From Myxococcales bacterium (lineage in GTDB: Bacteria > Myxococcota_A > Polyangia > Polyangiales > Polyangiaceae): 64,000 nt of DNA. The stretch spans positions 186,001 to 250,000 of the forward strand of contig JADJCA010000009.1 of assembly GCA_016703425.1 (NCBI GenBank). The letters are read 5' to 3'. Below the pieces are notes generated by a model. The model had not been told where the DNA came from. It searched no databases and saw only the letters and a program-made list of their open reading frames with translations. Positions 44,297-53,094 of this stretch are shown here, one piece after another. The number at the start of each line of letters is the position of its first letter. Within the stretch, counting starts at the first letter, position 1. The translations under genes were made by a program, and so were the position numbers.

Positions 44297-46309
44297 TCAG
44301 AATTCTGCGCCGACGCTGAGCCGCTTGAGCTTTGCTCCGCGGGCCCACCAGTCGAAGATGATGCGCGTCACGAAGACGCCCGTGTACATGCTGCAGATGA
44401 TCCCGACGATGAGCGTGATGGCGAAGCCTTTCACGGGGCCGGTGCCGTACTGCGCGAGGATGAGCGCCGAGATGAAGACGGTGACGTGGCCGTCCAAGAT
44501 CGATGAGAACGCCTTCTCGTAGCCTGACTCGACGGCCTGCCGCACCGAGCGGCCGGCGCGCAGCTCTTCGCGAATGCGCTCGTTGATGAGCACGTTGGCG
44601 TCGATGGCGATGCCGATGCTGAGCGCGAGGCCGGCGATGCCTGGCAGCGTCATGGTGGCGCTGAAGGAGGCGAGGAGCGCCATCTGGAGCATCATGTTGA
44701 AGAGCACCGCCAGGTCGGCGACGAGGCCAGCCTTCCGGTAGTAGATGAACATGAAGACGAGAACGAGGACGGAGCCGCCGACGGCGCCCTTGACGGCTTC
44801 GCCGATGGCGTCGCGGCCGAGCGTGGGGCCAATGAGCGACTCGTTGGACGGCGTGATGGGCGCCGGGAGCGCGCCGCTCTTCAGCACGAGCTCGAGCTTC
44901 TCGGCCTTCTTCAGCTGGTCTTCCGGATCGCCCGCGCCCATGGTGATGCTTGCGCGGCCGCCGCCGATCTTGCTCTTGATGACCGGCGCCGAGTCGATGA
45001 CGTCATCGAGGATGATGGCGAAGCGACGCTGCACGTTGGCGCCGGTGACCTCTTCGAAGCGGTCGGCGCCTTGCGGGCTGAAGGTGAGCGCCACGTAGTA
45101 CTCGGGCGGCGTCTTCTGCGAGTCGATGGCGCGACTGGCGTCGCTGATGTAATCGCCGGTGACCTCCGCGCGCGAGTAGAGGTAGAGCGTTCGCCAGCCG
45201 ACGTCCTTCAGGGGACCGCCGACCTCGTCGGCTTGCTGGTACGCCTCGTAGCCGATCTGGTGGTCGTCGGGCACGGGGAGCGTGGCTGTCCACTTCTTGA
45301 AGCGCTTGAGCGCGTCAGGCATCGACTCGTCAGTCTTCTTGATGAAGAGCAAGTAGTGCGACTCGACGTTCTTGCCGGGCCCGGCGGGCGCCGATTCGCG
45401 CTCGACGCGAACGTTCTCGGGCACGTCCTTCGGGTTGACGGCCTTGCCGAAGAAGTCGGCCTCGTCGTCGACCATCTTGAACTCAAGGCGAGCCGTGCGG
45501 CGGATGATGTCCTTGATCTCTTCGAAGGCCTTCTGATCTTGGCCCGGTACCTCGACGATGATGTCTTCGTCGCGGGTCGTGACGCTCGCCTCGCGGAGGC
45601 CGAGCTCGTCGACGCGCCGGTTGACGGTGTCCTTCGCCTGGGCAACGGCACGCTCGCGGATCTGCGACTCCACCTCCGAGCGAATGCGGAAGGTGACGTC
45701 GGCGGCGCCAGGGCCGCGCGCTTGCGAGAGCTCGGAGGCGAACTTCTTGGTGAAGCGGTCGTCGAGCTTCGCCACGTCGGCGGCGTCGTTGAACGTGACG
45801 CGCACGACGTTTGGCTCGGGCAAGGAGACCTTGGCCTTCTCGGCGAGCTTTTGGGTCGTTTCGCGCTTCAAGACCCCGCTCCCCGAGTGGAAGCCGTACA
45901 TCGTCGCGAGCTCTTGCCGCATGTCGTCGGCGAAGCGGTGCTGCTTGTCGCGGATCGCCTCGTCGACCTCGACGGTGTAGACGAGGCGGAGGCCGCCGCG
46001 GAGGTCGAGGCCCGGCGCGATGGCGAAGGTGATGCGATCGCGCACGTAGGCGGGGCACTTGATCTTGCCGTCGCTCATGTTGTCGAGCGTCGGCCAGAGG
46101 CAAACGAAGGCGCCGATGAAGAGCGACACGGCGAAGCCGAGGCGCAACCGCCAGCCCACGTCGACGAGCGGCAGGAGCGTGAACGAGGCCCACACGAAGG
46201 CGAGCGCGCAGACGACGATGCCCCAGAAGGTATCGGACTGGTAGAACGCATAGGCGCTGAGCGCCGCGATCACCATGATGACGAGCGGAGTTCGCTTCGA
46301 CGTGTTCAT
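44297..46309 (-). CDS. secD: Protein translocase subunit SecD
   Basis: 670 residues. LDLRGGLRLVYTVEVDEAI at about residues 100-120 is the SecD signature. It is followed by the P1 periplasmic domain (IIVEVPGQDQKAFEEIKDII, ALTFSPQGADRFEEVTGANV) and the six-helix RND-type membrane half (GLALSIGIAIDANVLINERI with the conserved Asp, SILDGHVTVFISALILAQYG). Two extra helices precede the usual first TM. Its start overlaps the yajC stop by 1 bp (TAATG). Confidence 0.96.
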   Translation of the reverse strand: MNTSKRTPLVIMVIAALSAYAFYQSDTFWGIVVCALAFVWASFTLLPLVDVGWRLRLGFAVSLFIGAFVCLWPTLDNMSDGKIKCPAYVRDRITFAIAPGLDLRGGLRLVYTVEVDEAIRDKQHRFADDMRQELATMYGFHSGSGVLKRETTQKLAEKAKVSLPEPNVVRVTFNDAADVAKLDDRFTKKFASELSQARGPGAADVTFRIRSEVESQIRERAVAQAKDTVNRRVDELGLREASVTTRDEDIIVEVPGQDQKAFEEIKDIIRRTARLEFKMVDDEADFFGKAVNPKDVPENVRVERESAPAGPGKNVESHYLLFIKKTDESMPDALKRFKKWTATLPVPDDHQIGYEAYQQADEVGGPLKDVGWRTLYLYSRAEVTGDYISDASRAIDSQKTPPEYYVALTFSPQGADRFEEVTGANVQRRFAIILDDVIDSAPVIKSKIGGGRASITMGAGDPEDQLKKAEKLELVLKSGALPAPITPSNESLIGPTLGRDAIGEAVKGAVGGSVLVLVFMFIYYRKAGLVADLAVLFNMMLQMALLASFSATMTLPGIAGLALSIGIAIDANVLINERIREELRAGRSVRQAVESGYEKAFSSILDGHVTVFISALILAQYGTGPVKGFAITLIVGIICSMYTGVFVTRIIFDWWARGAKLKRLSVGAEF

Positions 46310-46728
46310 TACTTTTTCTCGGTGGCGACTTTGGCGTCGAGCTTCACGTCGTCCTTCTTGACCGGCGCAGCGAGCGGCGAGAGCGACGAGGACAGGACCT
46401 CGACGGTCACGCCGGCGGCGATCTTGAGCTTGCTCACGGGCTCGGCGAGCTCGACGAGCTCACCGACGAGGCCGGCCTGGGTGACGACGCGATCGCCCTT
46501 CTTCAGCGACGCGCGCGCCGCTTGGTCCTTCTTCTGACGACGGAACATCATCCAGACGAAGGGCAAGAGGATGAGGAACGGGAAGAGCATGCTGATCATG
46601 CTCGGCGGCGGAGGCGCTTGTCCGGTGGGCGCACCGCCGGGCGCGCCCGAAGGCGCGCTCTCTTGGACCACACCGGGTGTTCCGGCCTTCGGTGGGACAT
46701 TCTGAAAGAAGGAAAGGTTCGCGTGCAA
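46309..46728 (-). CDS. yajC: Preprotein translocase subunit YajC
   Basis: 139 residues if started at TTG 46728 (HANLSFFQNVPPKAG); an ATG at MISMLFPF would give a shorter form. One TM helix (MISMLFPFLILLPFVWMMF) is followed by RRQKKDQAARASLKKGDRVV and TQAGLVGELVEL, the conserved YajC cytoplasmic fold, with an Ala/Lys-rich tail. First gene of the yajC-secD-secF operon. Confidence 0.88.
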   Translation of the reverse strand: MHANLSFFQNVPPKAGTPGVVQESAPSGAPGGAPTGQAPPPPSMISMLFPFLILLPFVWMMFRRQKKDQAARASLKKGDRVVTQAGLVGELVELAEPVSKLKIAAGVTVEVLSSSLSPLAAPVKKDDVKLDAKVATEKK

Positions 46729-47114
46729 CGAAGGGCTCTTTTCTAGCGGTTTTTCGGACGGCCGGCGCCGGTGTGGCAAGTAGTCGGGGGCGCACTCCCC
46801 GTCAAGCCGGCCACCAAAAAGGCGTCGCTTGCCGCGCACTTCGCGGCGCCGGCGTGGAATGGGCGGCGGACCCACGCCTCGTCGCGGCGCGGGGGCAATG
46901 GCTTCGCAACCGAGCGAGCGGGGGGCGCATTCCCGCGGGTGCGGCTCAAGCCCCCTGGGCGGGCGCGGGCGCCACGCGCGGGACCCCCGGGGGCGGGGGG
47001 CGACGCCACGAAGGGCGCTACTTTGCATGCTAACGAACGCCAAAATCGCGTGATGCCGCGCCTTGTTGGCGCCTGCCGGCAGCTAACCAGCGTGGTGCAG
47101 AGCGACCGAGCGCC
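46729..47114. other. Intergenic region, 386 bp
   Basis: Very GC-rich. A long plus-strand frame crosses it, but it lacks an RBS and recognisable sequence and runs antisense into the next gene. It should hold the yajC-secDF promoter on the minus strand; no clear -35/-10 pair was found. Confidence 0.5.
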
Positions 47115-47462
47115 TCAGCGGCGGGCAACGGGCTTCGCCTTCGGGCGGGACTTTCCGTGGGCCACGGCCCGCCCTGTGTTGGTGCACGGACCGCCCGCGA
47201 CCTTCGCGGCCTTCGGAGGCGCCCGACGTGCAGTCGCCGCTTTGCCCTTGGCGCTTGGCCCCTTCGCCTTCGTAGCCTTGGCCTTCTTTGGACGCGCCGT
47301 TGCTTGCGCGGGTGTCGCCGTCGCCGCGGTATCGAGCATCACCAGCGGCTCCGATGAGGGGGTCGGGTGTCCCGCCGGCGCGGCACCTGCGACGCCGCCG
47401 GTGAAGAAGAGCGCGCCCGTGAGCGCAACAACGGCCAACCGGGTGATGACTCGAGCCTGCAT
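47115..47462 (-). CDS. Secreted Lys/Ala-rich basic protein
   Basis: 115 residues. The signal peptide is RLAVVALTGALFFTGGVAGA, followed by APAGHPTPSS. The mature part is strongly basic with AKP/KAK repeats (RPKKAKATKAKGPSAKGKAA) like histone-H1 tails, and one Cys (GGPCTNTG). Exported histone-like tails are unusual; it might bind DNA, polysaccharide or the cell surface. Confidence 0.6.
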   Translation of the reverse strand: MQARVITRLAVVALTGALFFTGGVAGAAPAGHPTPSSEPLVMLDTAATATPAQATARPKKAKATKAKGPSAKGKAATARRAPPKAAKVAGGPCTNTGRAVAHGKSRPKAKPVARR

Positions 47463-47622
47463 GGGGCCCGACGAAGCAATCGGCGCGCCTGCTCGCCCGT
47501 TCTGTCATTTCAAAATGTTGAGGAGCACGCCCTCATGCGCCCCAGGCTCAGCGAGGTCTCCAGACCGCAGGCAGCGCGGTAACTTTCCGGCGCGCCCGTA
47601 GGGGTGCGGCGAACCCGGAACG

Positions 47623-48093
47623 CTACTCGCGTCCGATGGGGTAGCGCTTGATGGCCCACTCGGCCTCGTCGGTCGCCGGTGGCGTGGCGCCCCAGGTCAC
47701 GAGAGGCCGTTCGTCGCGAGCCCGCGGCGCTGCGCTCTTCGCGCGTTGATCCGCTTGGCCCGCACGGTCGCTCTTGTCGCCGACGTCGAACGCGTCAAAC
47801 GTCGCCAAGAGCTCGGCGTCGACGCGATCGAGCGCATCCTCCGGTCCCGGCGGCTCAAGCGTTTGCAGAAGGGAGTCGCCAATCGCGAGGAAGGTTTCGC
47901 GCGGGGGCGGAAGGACGTTGGTCGACGGAGGCGCGACAGCCCCTCGCGGACTCGCTTGAGCCTCGCAGCCAAAGCACACGCCGCCTCGTTTGAGATCCGC
48001 GTGCACAATGGCGGCCCGCTGACTCGCGTGAGAAGCACACCCTGAGACCAACGGCGTGGCAAGCAACAGCGTGACGGCGAGGATCGCTTTCAT
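47623..48093 (-). CDS. Lipoprotein, unknown function
   Basis: 156 residues from ATG 48093 (MKAILAVTLLLATPLVSGC). A short Cys-containing segment (GGVCFGCEAQ) follows, then Asp/Ala-rich sequence (DALDRVDAELLATFDAF) ending AIKRYPIGRE. No domain recognised. Confidence 0.7.
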   Translation of the reverse strand: MKAILAVTLLLATPLVSGCASHASQRAAIVHADLKRGGVCFGCEAQASPRGAVAPPSTNVLPPPRETFLAIGDSLLQTLEPPGPEDALDRVDAELLATFDAFDVGDKSDRAGQADQRAKSAAPRARDERPLVTWGATPPATDEAEWAIKRYPIGRE

Positions 48094-48219
48094 TCGTATC
48101 CTTGGCGTAGCATGGGGAACGTTTCGGGCTTGCTGCCGCAAGGCCGAGACGCGAATGCGAGGAGGCCCTGGGACCGGTGCGATCCGGGGAGCCGCCCCCG
48201 TGACGAGGCGTTTTCTCGA

Positions 48220-49122
48220 CTATTTCACCTGAAATGGCAAGTCGGGAACGCACGTGAGCGTCGTGGCGAGGAGGCCTTCGTCGCCCTTGTTGTCGCCGCC
48301 GCCCAGCTGAACGTCTTCGAAGCGAAGGCCCGCCAGCTCGGTGATGAGGTTTAGCTCGGCGAAATCCTTCGCAGTGGCGAGCCCCGTAGCCCCTCCACCA
48401 AACTCGGTCACGGCCATGAAACCCTTCCCGTACACCTTGGCGAAGGCCTCGAGATCGGCCGCCCACCTGGTGGACCACGGAATGCTGAAGCCGCACAGAA
48501 CGACGGCGTCGAAGTCGGCGGCGAGCAGGTCAGGGTGCCCTGAGTATCGTGGCGGCAGATTCTGCCCCTGGTACTCGAGCCAAGAAGGAAACGTGTAGGG
48601 GGCCGGCCCCTGAGATGGATCGCAATACCCGTTGCCGAACGACGCCACGCGCGCGTTCGCCTTTGCGCCCAGGTATCCGCGAAAGTCGCCCGCCTGAAAG
48701 AGCGCGGCGGCGGCGTTCGTGTCGGCGAGCGCGACCACGTGCCCCTTTCCCCAGCGACTCATGGCGAAGACGCGATGGAGGAGCCCATCGCGCTTGATGA
48801 AGCCTTCACCGTCGAGCGTGAAGGTGGGCAACAGCGTCAGCTCGCTGGTGGCCGCGAAAGTGATGTTGAGCGTGAGATCCACGCAGCCCTGGCACGCGCC
48901 GTCGACGACGGCGGAGCCATCACCGGCGCACCCGATGGGCCCCCCTTGAAAAGCAGGCGGCGATGCCTCGGGCCCACCGCGCTCAGGCGTGGGCGGCGCG
49001 CCGTCGGCTAGGGGCTCGCTACGAGGTGAGTTGGTTGCCGCGGTGCCACAGGCGGCGGCGAGCGCGGGCAGGCTCGCCGCGAAGATCGCCAGCGCTGACA
49101 AGGTGAATTGGGGAGTCGACAT
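48220..49122 (-). CDS. Lipoprotein, unknown function
   Basis: 300 residues from ATG 49122 (MSTPQFTLSALAIFAASLPA), lipid-anchored at the Cys of ALAAAC. A Pro/Glu linker and a Cys cluster (CAGDGSAVVDGACQGC) come first. An alpha/beta region follows with FDAVVLCGFSIPWSTRWAAD, suggestive of a ThuA- or glutamine-amidotransferase-like fold, then FMAVTEFGGGATGL. The fold assignment is a guess. No neighbour clarifies the function. Confidence 0.7.
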   Translation of the reverse strand: MSTPQFTLSALAIFAASLPALAAACGTAATNSPRSEPLADGAPPTPERGGPEASPPAFQGGPIGCAGDGSAVVDGACQGCVDLTLNITFAATSELTLLPTFTLDGEGFIKRDGLLHRVFAMSRWGKGHVVALADTNAAAALFQAGDFRGYLGAKANARVASFGNGYCDPSQGPAPYTFPSWLEYQGQNLPPRYSGHPDLLAADFDAVVLCGFSIPWSTRWAADLEAFAKVYGKGFMAVTEFGGGATGLATAKDFAELNLITELAGLRFEDVQLGGGDNKGDEGLLATTLTCVPDLPFQVK

Positions 49123-49252
49123 CACGCCCCTCTCCCGAAGCACCAATTGTGCCTCCGAGGAGGCGGCGATTTCGCGGTGCCCAGCTCGACGCCACTGGGT
49201 CGATGAGTGCCCCTCGTTGCCTCGTCGGGCAGAGCGTCGTCACCACGTCGCG

Positions 49253-49663
49253 TCATCCACGCGGCGGCGCGGACCGCGCCCCGGCTGACGCGCGAGCGAC
49301 GAACTCAAGAGCCCCCGCCACCGTGGTGGCGAGCGCACACAGGGCTTCCTGATTTGGCGACTCGTGGACAACAAAGTCGCGCGCGACGACGTCGAAGCGT
49401 GCGAGGTGCCGCACGTGGCGCAGCCGCTCGGTGGCGCCCAAAGCGAGGACCCCCGCGTCGGCGACGCGCTCGGTGGGATCGAAGGGGCCGCCATAACGCG
49501 CCATCGTCGCCGCGAGTGCTCCATCGGGGACGGCGAATGCCTCGGCGCCGCAGACGATGATCAGCGTCCCTTCGCGAACATCGAGCGACACCTTGTAGAG
49601 CTCACCGGATGGAGAAGCGCTCTCGTGAAGCGTGAGGGCGGTCACCGCGAGTCTTTCGCGCAT
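49253..49663 (-). CDS. Small hypothetical protein, last gene of overlapping operon
   Basis: 136 residues, no signal. Alternating beta segments (LYKVSLDVREGTLIIVCGAE, RHLARFDVVARDFVVHES) and a helical end. It overlaps the FGE-fold gene by 22 bp, implying translational coupling. Function unknown. Confidence 0.65.
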   Translation of the reverse strand: MRERLAVTALTLHESASPSGELYKVSLDVREGTLIIVCGAEAFAVPDGALAATMARYGGPFDPTERVADAGVLALGATERLRHVRHLARFDVVARDFVVHESPNQEALCALATTVAGALEFVARASAGARSAPPRG

Positions 49664-50496
49664 CGAAAGCCCACGTTGGGCCCCGCTTCAAGCGCCGACC
49701 CATAGCCTCGCGTCGTTGTTCGGCTGGCCGATGGCCATGAGAGCCATCCGCCGCCGCGCAGGACGCGACTCGCTCCAGAACGCGGCGCAAGGCCCCCGCG
49801 GTGCTCCGCGTAGTAGTCGCTCACCCACTCCTCAACGTTGCCGCTCATGTCGAGGACACCGAACGGGCTCGCGCCAGCCGCGTGTGTCCCGACGCGCGTT
49901 GGCCCGTCGCCGCCGCACGACTTCGACGTGGTGTCGCGGACCAGCGTCACGGCCAGCGCACACGACGGCTTGGCGGCGCCCCACGGAAACGCGTGGAGCG
50001 AGGGCCCCCGCGCGGCGAGCTCCCACTCGGCCTCCGTCGGGAGCCGCTTGGCGCGGGCGCGACAGAAGCCGTCGGCATCGGCGAAGGTCACGCAATTGAC
50101 TGGCAATTCGGCGTCGCCTCGCTCATACGTGCAGGTTGCACTGGATCGCTTCGGCGCCGCGCAGCGGCCCTCCGTTACGCACGCTCGATAGGCCCCCACC
50201 GTGACCTCCGTGCGATCGATGAGGAACGTCTTGACGGTGACGAGCTGCGGCGGGCGTTCGTTCGGCGGTGACGAAGCGTCGCTCGAGCCCATGGCGAAGG
50301 TCGCCGCAGGAATGCCGATCATCCCGTCCTTGGAGACGGAGACGGGCGGTGGCGGCAACGACACGAGCGGAGCCCGCGCGTCGGCCTCGCTGTCGTCATC
50401 GTCGGACTCCTCGCCGCGAGCTGGAACCGCCAACGCAAGGGCCGACAGGCCGAACAGGAGCGTCGGCGCGGCTCGCAAGAGTCGCTCAGAGGCCAT
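49642..50496 (-). CDS. FGE-sulfatase (SUMF1) fold protein lacking the catalytic Cys pair
   Basis: 284 residues from ATG 50496, just inside the upstream stop; the signal peptide ends at ALAVPARG. The C-type-lectin-like FGE fold is clear: GMIGIPAATFAMGSSD, FLIDRTEVTVGAYRACV, RLPTEAEWELAARG, GVLDMSGNVEEWVSDYYAEH, SRVLRGGGWLSWPSASRTTT, VGFRCAKD. Catalytic FGEs have two Cys after the RGGS motif; here those positions are Ser/Ala, so sulfatase activation is not expected. Such inactive versions are often secreted binding or structural modules. Confidence 0.85.
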   Translation of the reverse strand: MASERLLRAAPTLLFGLSALALAVPARGEESDDDDSEADARAPLVSLPPPPVSVSKDGMIGIPAATFAMGSSDASSPPNERPPQLVTVKTFLIDRTEVTVGAYRACVTEGRCAAPKRSSATCTYERGDAELPVNCVTFADADGFCRARAKRLPTEAEWELAARGPSLHAFPWGAAKPSCALAVTLVRDTTSKSCGGDGPTRVGTHAAGASPFGVLDMSGNVEEWVSDYYAEHRGGLAPRSGASRVLRGGGWLSWPSASRTTTRGYGSALEAGPNVGFRCAKDSR

Positions 50497-50923
50497 GCTC
50501 TTTGGAGGTGCCTTCGCGAGGCGCGTCGGGGGGCGGGACGCGAGCTGGCGTCGTGATGACGGTGCCATGTTGGGCTTCGGCCCAGCGGACGCACACGCCG
50601 TACCCTTGCCCGATGGACCGACCGAGGTCGAAGCGGACGCGCACGAGACCGTCGCATCCGAGACCGCGCCCGCGAGCTTGGAGCGCCCCGTTGAGATCTT
50701 CGACATCGGCGTCGCTGCCGTAGCCGAGCACTTGGACGAGGGCGACCTCGTAAAAGGGTCGCGGCGGCAACGTGTCGCCCAAGTAGATCTCGACGCGGTT
50801 CGTGGGCGCGCTCGCCGGGCGAAGAAGCGCCTCGTGAAGCTCCGTGTAACCGCAGGCCGTTGACGCGAGCGCGAGCGCGGCGACGCCGAGGATGCCGACC
50901 GCCTTTTGAACGCGCCCCCTCAC
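50486..50923 (-). CDS. Small lipoprotein, second gene of overlapping operon
   Basis: 145 residues from GTG 50923, which overlaps the upstream stop (GTGA). Lipoprotein signal AVGILGVAALALASTAC. The core PFYEVALVQVLGYGSDADVE and GLGCDGLVRVRFDLG resembles YbjQ/DUF4156-like beta-alpha folds and recalls its upstream neighbour. The C-terminus overlaps the FGE-fold gene by 11 bp. Confidence 0.75.
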   Translation of the reverse strand: MRGRVQKAVGILGVAALALASTACGYTELHEALLRPASAPTNRVEIYLGDTLPPRPFYEVALVQVLGYGSDADVEDLNGALQARGRGLGCDGLVRVRFDLGRSIGQGYGVCVRWAEAQHGTVITTPARVPPPDAPREGTSKEHGL

Positions 50924-51450
50924 AGGCCAACTCCGGGTTGCGTCGCGGGCGAGGATGGCGCCGGTGCGGCGCCGCCCGGAGGCGGCGGCGTGGCCAGCGT
51001 CGATTCGGGTGTGGAGGCGGGCACGGTCACGGCTCGCCCTTGCATCACGAGCGTCATGACTTCGCCGGCAACGGGATAGGAGCGCGTGCCGATGCAGGTG
51101 TAGAAGCCGCACGGGTACGTGTACGACTCGACGTGGGTGTGCGTCGAGACCTCGAAGCGCGCCTCGACCTTCTCAATGACCGCGGCGTTGCCGCCCAGCT
51201 GGGCGACCTTACGGACAAAGACCGGCAGCAGCGTGTCAATGGTGGCCTCGCTCTGGGAGGCGCGGACCTGCACGACGCCCAAGTCGGTGCCTCCGACGGG
51301 GTAGCCGGCAGCGTAAACAGCGACGGGCCCGAGGCGCGGCGGGAGACGCGTGGGGCCGGTGGCCACGCCGCTTGCGCGCACCGACGAGCAGCCCGTCGCA
51401 GCCACGAGGAGCGCGAGCGCGACGAACGAGGCGAGCGCGTTGGAAGCCAC
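50920..51450 (-). CDS. Lipoprotein, first gene of overlapping operon
   Basis: 176 residues from GTG 51450; the frame further upstream is a shadow of the divergent gene. Lipoprotein signal FVALALLVAATGC. The core GTDLGVVQVRASQ and KVAQLGGNAAVIEKVEARFE has the same layout as the next lipoprotein, suggesting distant paralogy, with a Cys pair in YPCGFYTCIGT. The C-terminus is Pro/Ala-rich. It heads a four-gene overlapping unit. Confidence 0.75.
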   Translation of the reverse strand: MASNALASFVALALLVAATGCSSVRASGVATGPTRLPPRLGPVAVYAAGYPVGGTDLGVVQVRASQSEATIDTLLPVFVRKVAQLGGNAAVIEKVEARFEVSTHTHVESYTYPCGFYTCIGTRSYPVAGEVMTLVMQGRAVTVPASTPESTLATPPPPGGAAPAPSSPATQPGVGL

Positions 51451-51613
51451 GCGATCACCATAAGGGATGCCGGACGCCGTGAGTAGGGCCGAGCGATCGT
51501 CACCTCGGTTGGCGGGGAGCCAACCGCGGGCCGTCGGCAGAGTCGTGTCGTGGCAAATCCAGCGGAAACGACCGCGCGCGTGCGTCGGTACGGCGCGTGC
51601 TTCGAGGCGGGCG

Positions 51614-52666
51614 ATGCGCGCAAGGCTCGGGACGTGGGTGCTCCTTTCCCTCGCCGCCTGCGGCATTCCGTCGAGCGAACGGGACACGGTGCCCGCGGGG
51701 CGACTCAACCAGTGGGTCACCTTCGTCCAGGAGCCGTGGACTAGTGCAATGCCGCTTGTGCTCGCGCTCAACGTGCCGGACACGCCAGCCGGTCGCGAAT
51801 TGCGCGGCGCGCTCAAGGATGCGACGCGTGGCTTTGTACAAGACTTGGTCGAGGGGCGCGGCGCGGTCAACGTGACGGCGCTCGTCGTCGCGTTCGACGG
51901 CAGCGATACCTGGTCACGGGGAAGCGCGGACACCCCTGACCTCGTATGGCACGAGAACGTCGCGAGCTCCGAACAGGGAGAGCTGTTCCGCTCCGCCGTC
52001 GAGCGCGCCATTGACCGCGCCCCTACGGTCGCGGCGACGAGCGGCTTCCTCGACGCGCTCTTGGAGCGAACGGCACGCTTGCACGAAGCCGGGTCGCCAC
52101 GCGTCGTGCTGGCAACGACAACCGACGACTCGGCCGCTGAAGGAGCGGGCTACCACTCCAGCAGAGAGTGGACGGTGGTCCTGCCGCAAGGACCTAGCAA
52201 TCGATGCGCAGTCGCCCCGCGGGTGGCCCCGCGGCTCGCCGCGTGGGTTGAGCGGCAGGGTATCGACACCAACATCCTCGCCTCTTGCGAGGACCTGAGG
52301 CTTGCTCCGGCGTGGGCGGATGGCTGGTGGAGGGTGTGCCGCTCCGCGGCCGATACGCCACCGGCGAGGTGCGCCGTGCGCGTGCTCATCCCCGAAGGTT
52401 CCCGTTGCGAGCCCGAGCGCGGCTGGCGCCCCTCGGCCACCGGCATCACGGGCACAGACGGAGCGGGGCTAGCCGCGTGCGACGTGGACGCGCTCGAACT
52501 GGCCGAGGGCGCCTGCGACGAGGCGGCTCCCGCGGCGGAAACGACGCCCGGCTGGTGTTTGCCTGAAGTCACAGAGCGCTGCCGAAGGCCGGGCCCGACG
52601 GTCGTCGGCCGCGCACGCAAACCCGGGGTTCTCTATGAGCTGACATGCGACACACCGCCGCGTTAG
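51614..52666 (+). CDS. Lipoprotein, possibly a degenerate VWA-type protein
   Basis: 350 residues from ATG 51614 (MRARLGTWVLLSLAAC). The order of elements (MPLVLALNVPDT, a helix, VTALVVAFDGSD, then a Cys-rich C-terminal module with CDVDAL, ACDEA, WCLPEVTERC) follows the myxobacterial VWA lipoprotein layout. The metal-binding DxSxS of the first strand is absent. The VWA link is inference. Confidence 0.7.
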   Translation: MRARLGTWVLLSLAACGIPSSERDTVPAGRLNQWVTFVQEPWTSAMPLVLALNVPDTPAGRELRGALKDATRGFVQDLVEGRGAVNVTALVVAFDGSDTWSRGSADTPDLVWHENVASSEQGELFRSAVERAIDRAPTVAATSGFLDALLERTARLHEAGSPRVVLATTTDDSAAEGAGYHSSREWTVVLPQGPSNRCAVAPRVAPRLAAWVERQGIDTNILASCEDLRLAPAWADGWWRVCRSAADTPPARCAVRVLIPEGSRCEPERGWRPSATGITGTDGAGLAACDVDALELAEGACDEAAPAAETTPGWCLPEVTERCRRPGPTVVGRARKPGVLYELTCDTPPR

Positions 52667-52723
52667 CCAGCGCGCGTTGCGCCGCCCGGTGGAGTCCGAC
52701 GCGACCGGCTATGCTCCACGCTC

Positions 52724-53032
52724 ATGAAGCTCTCCGCTGCCGTGGGGCTCGCGCTGCTCGTTCTCGTCGTCGGGTGCGATCGACGTCCGGTCAGCGTCGT
52801 CGCAACCGGTCAGGTCTGCACGTCGATTTACGACGACAAGTCGTCGCCCAAACGCGTCTGCGGAACGGGCGACAGCTGCTTGCTCATGACGCTGCCGGGC
52901 GAATACCAGTGCCTGCGGCGCTGCAAGGTCGACGGCGACTGCAAGGCGCTAGGGCCGGACGCCAAGTGCGTCCATGCGCAGTCGCACGGCGATGACTTTG
53001 GGTGTTTCGTGGCGCGCGACGGCGGGCGGTAG
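52724..53032 (+). CDS. Small Cys-rich lipoprotein
   Basis: 102 residues: signal LSAAVGLALLVLVVGC, then eight further Cys spaced like small disulfide modules (VCTSIYDDK, VCGTGDSCL, QCLRRCKVDGDCKAL, KCVHAQ, GCFVA). The pattern resembles the Cys modules at the C-terminus of several myxobacterial surface lipoproteins, including the one at 57955-59052. Confidence 0.75.
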   Translation: MKLSAAVGLALLVLVVGCDRRPVSVVATGQVCTSIYDDKSSPKRVCGTGDSCLLMTLPGEYQCLRRCKVDGDCKALGPDAKCVHAQSHGDDFGCFVARDGGR

Positions 53033-53045
53033 GCGGAACCGCCCG
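53023..53045. terminator. Hairpin at the convergent junction
   Basis: cgggcggt (53023-53030) pairs with accgcccg (53038-53045), overlapping the stop of the plus gene and 50 bp from the stop of the minus gene. No strong U-tract. Confidence 0.4.
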
Positions 53046-53094
53046 CGGCGCTTTCAGCCTCAAGAGAATCCCCGCAAGCGCCTGGAAGACGCCT

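Noticed and set aside
44297..46309. SecD containing an inserted or duplicated domain
   Set aside because: The periplasmic part is long, but it reads as a continuous P1 domain typical of SecD with two extra N-terminal helices; no second domain is recognisable.
46771..47601. 276-aa plus-strand frame between yajC and the basic secreted protein
   Set aside because: No RBS and no recognisable sequence; it runs antisense through the signal-peptide-bearing gene at 47115-47462.
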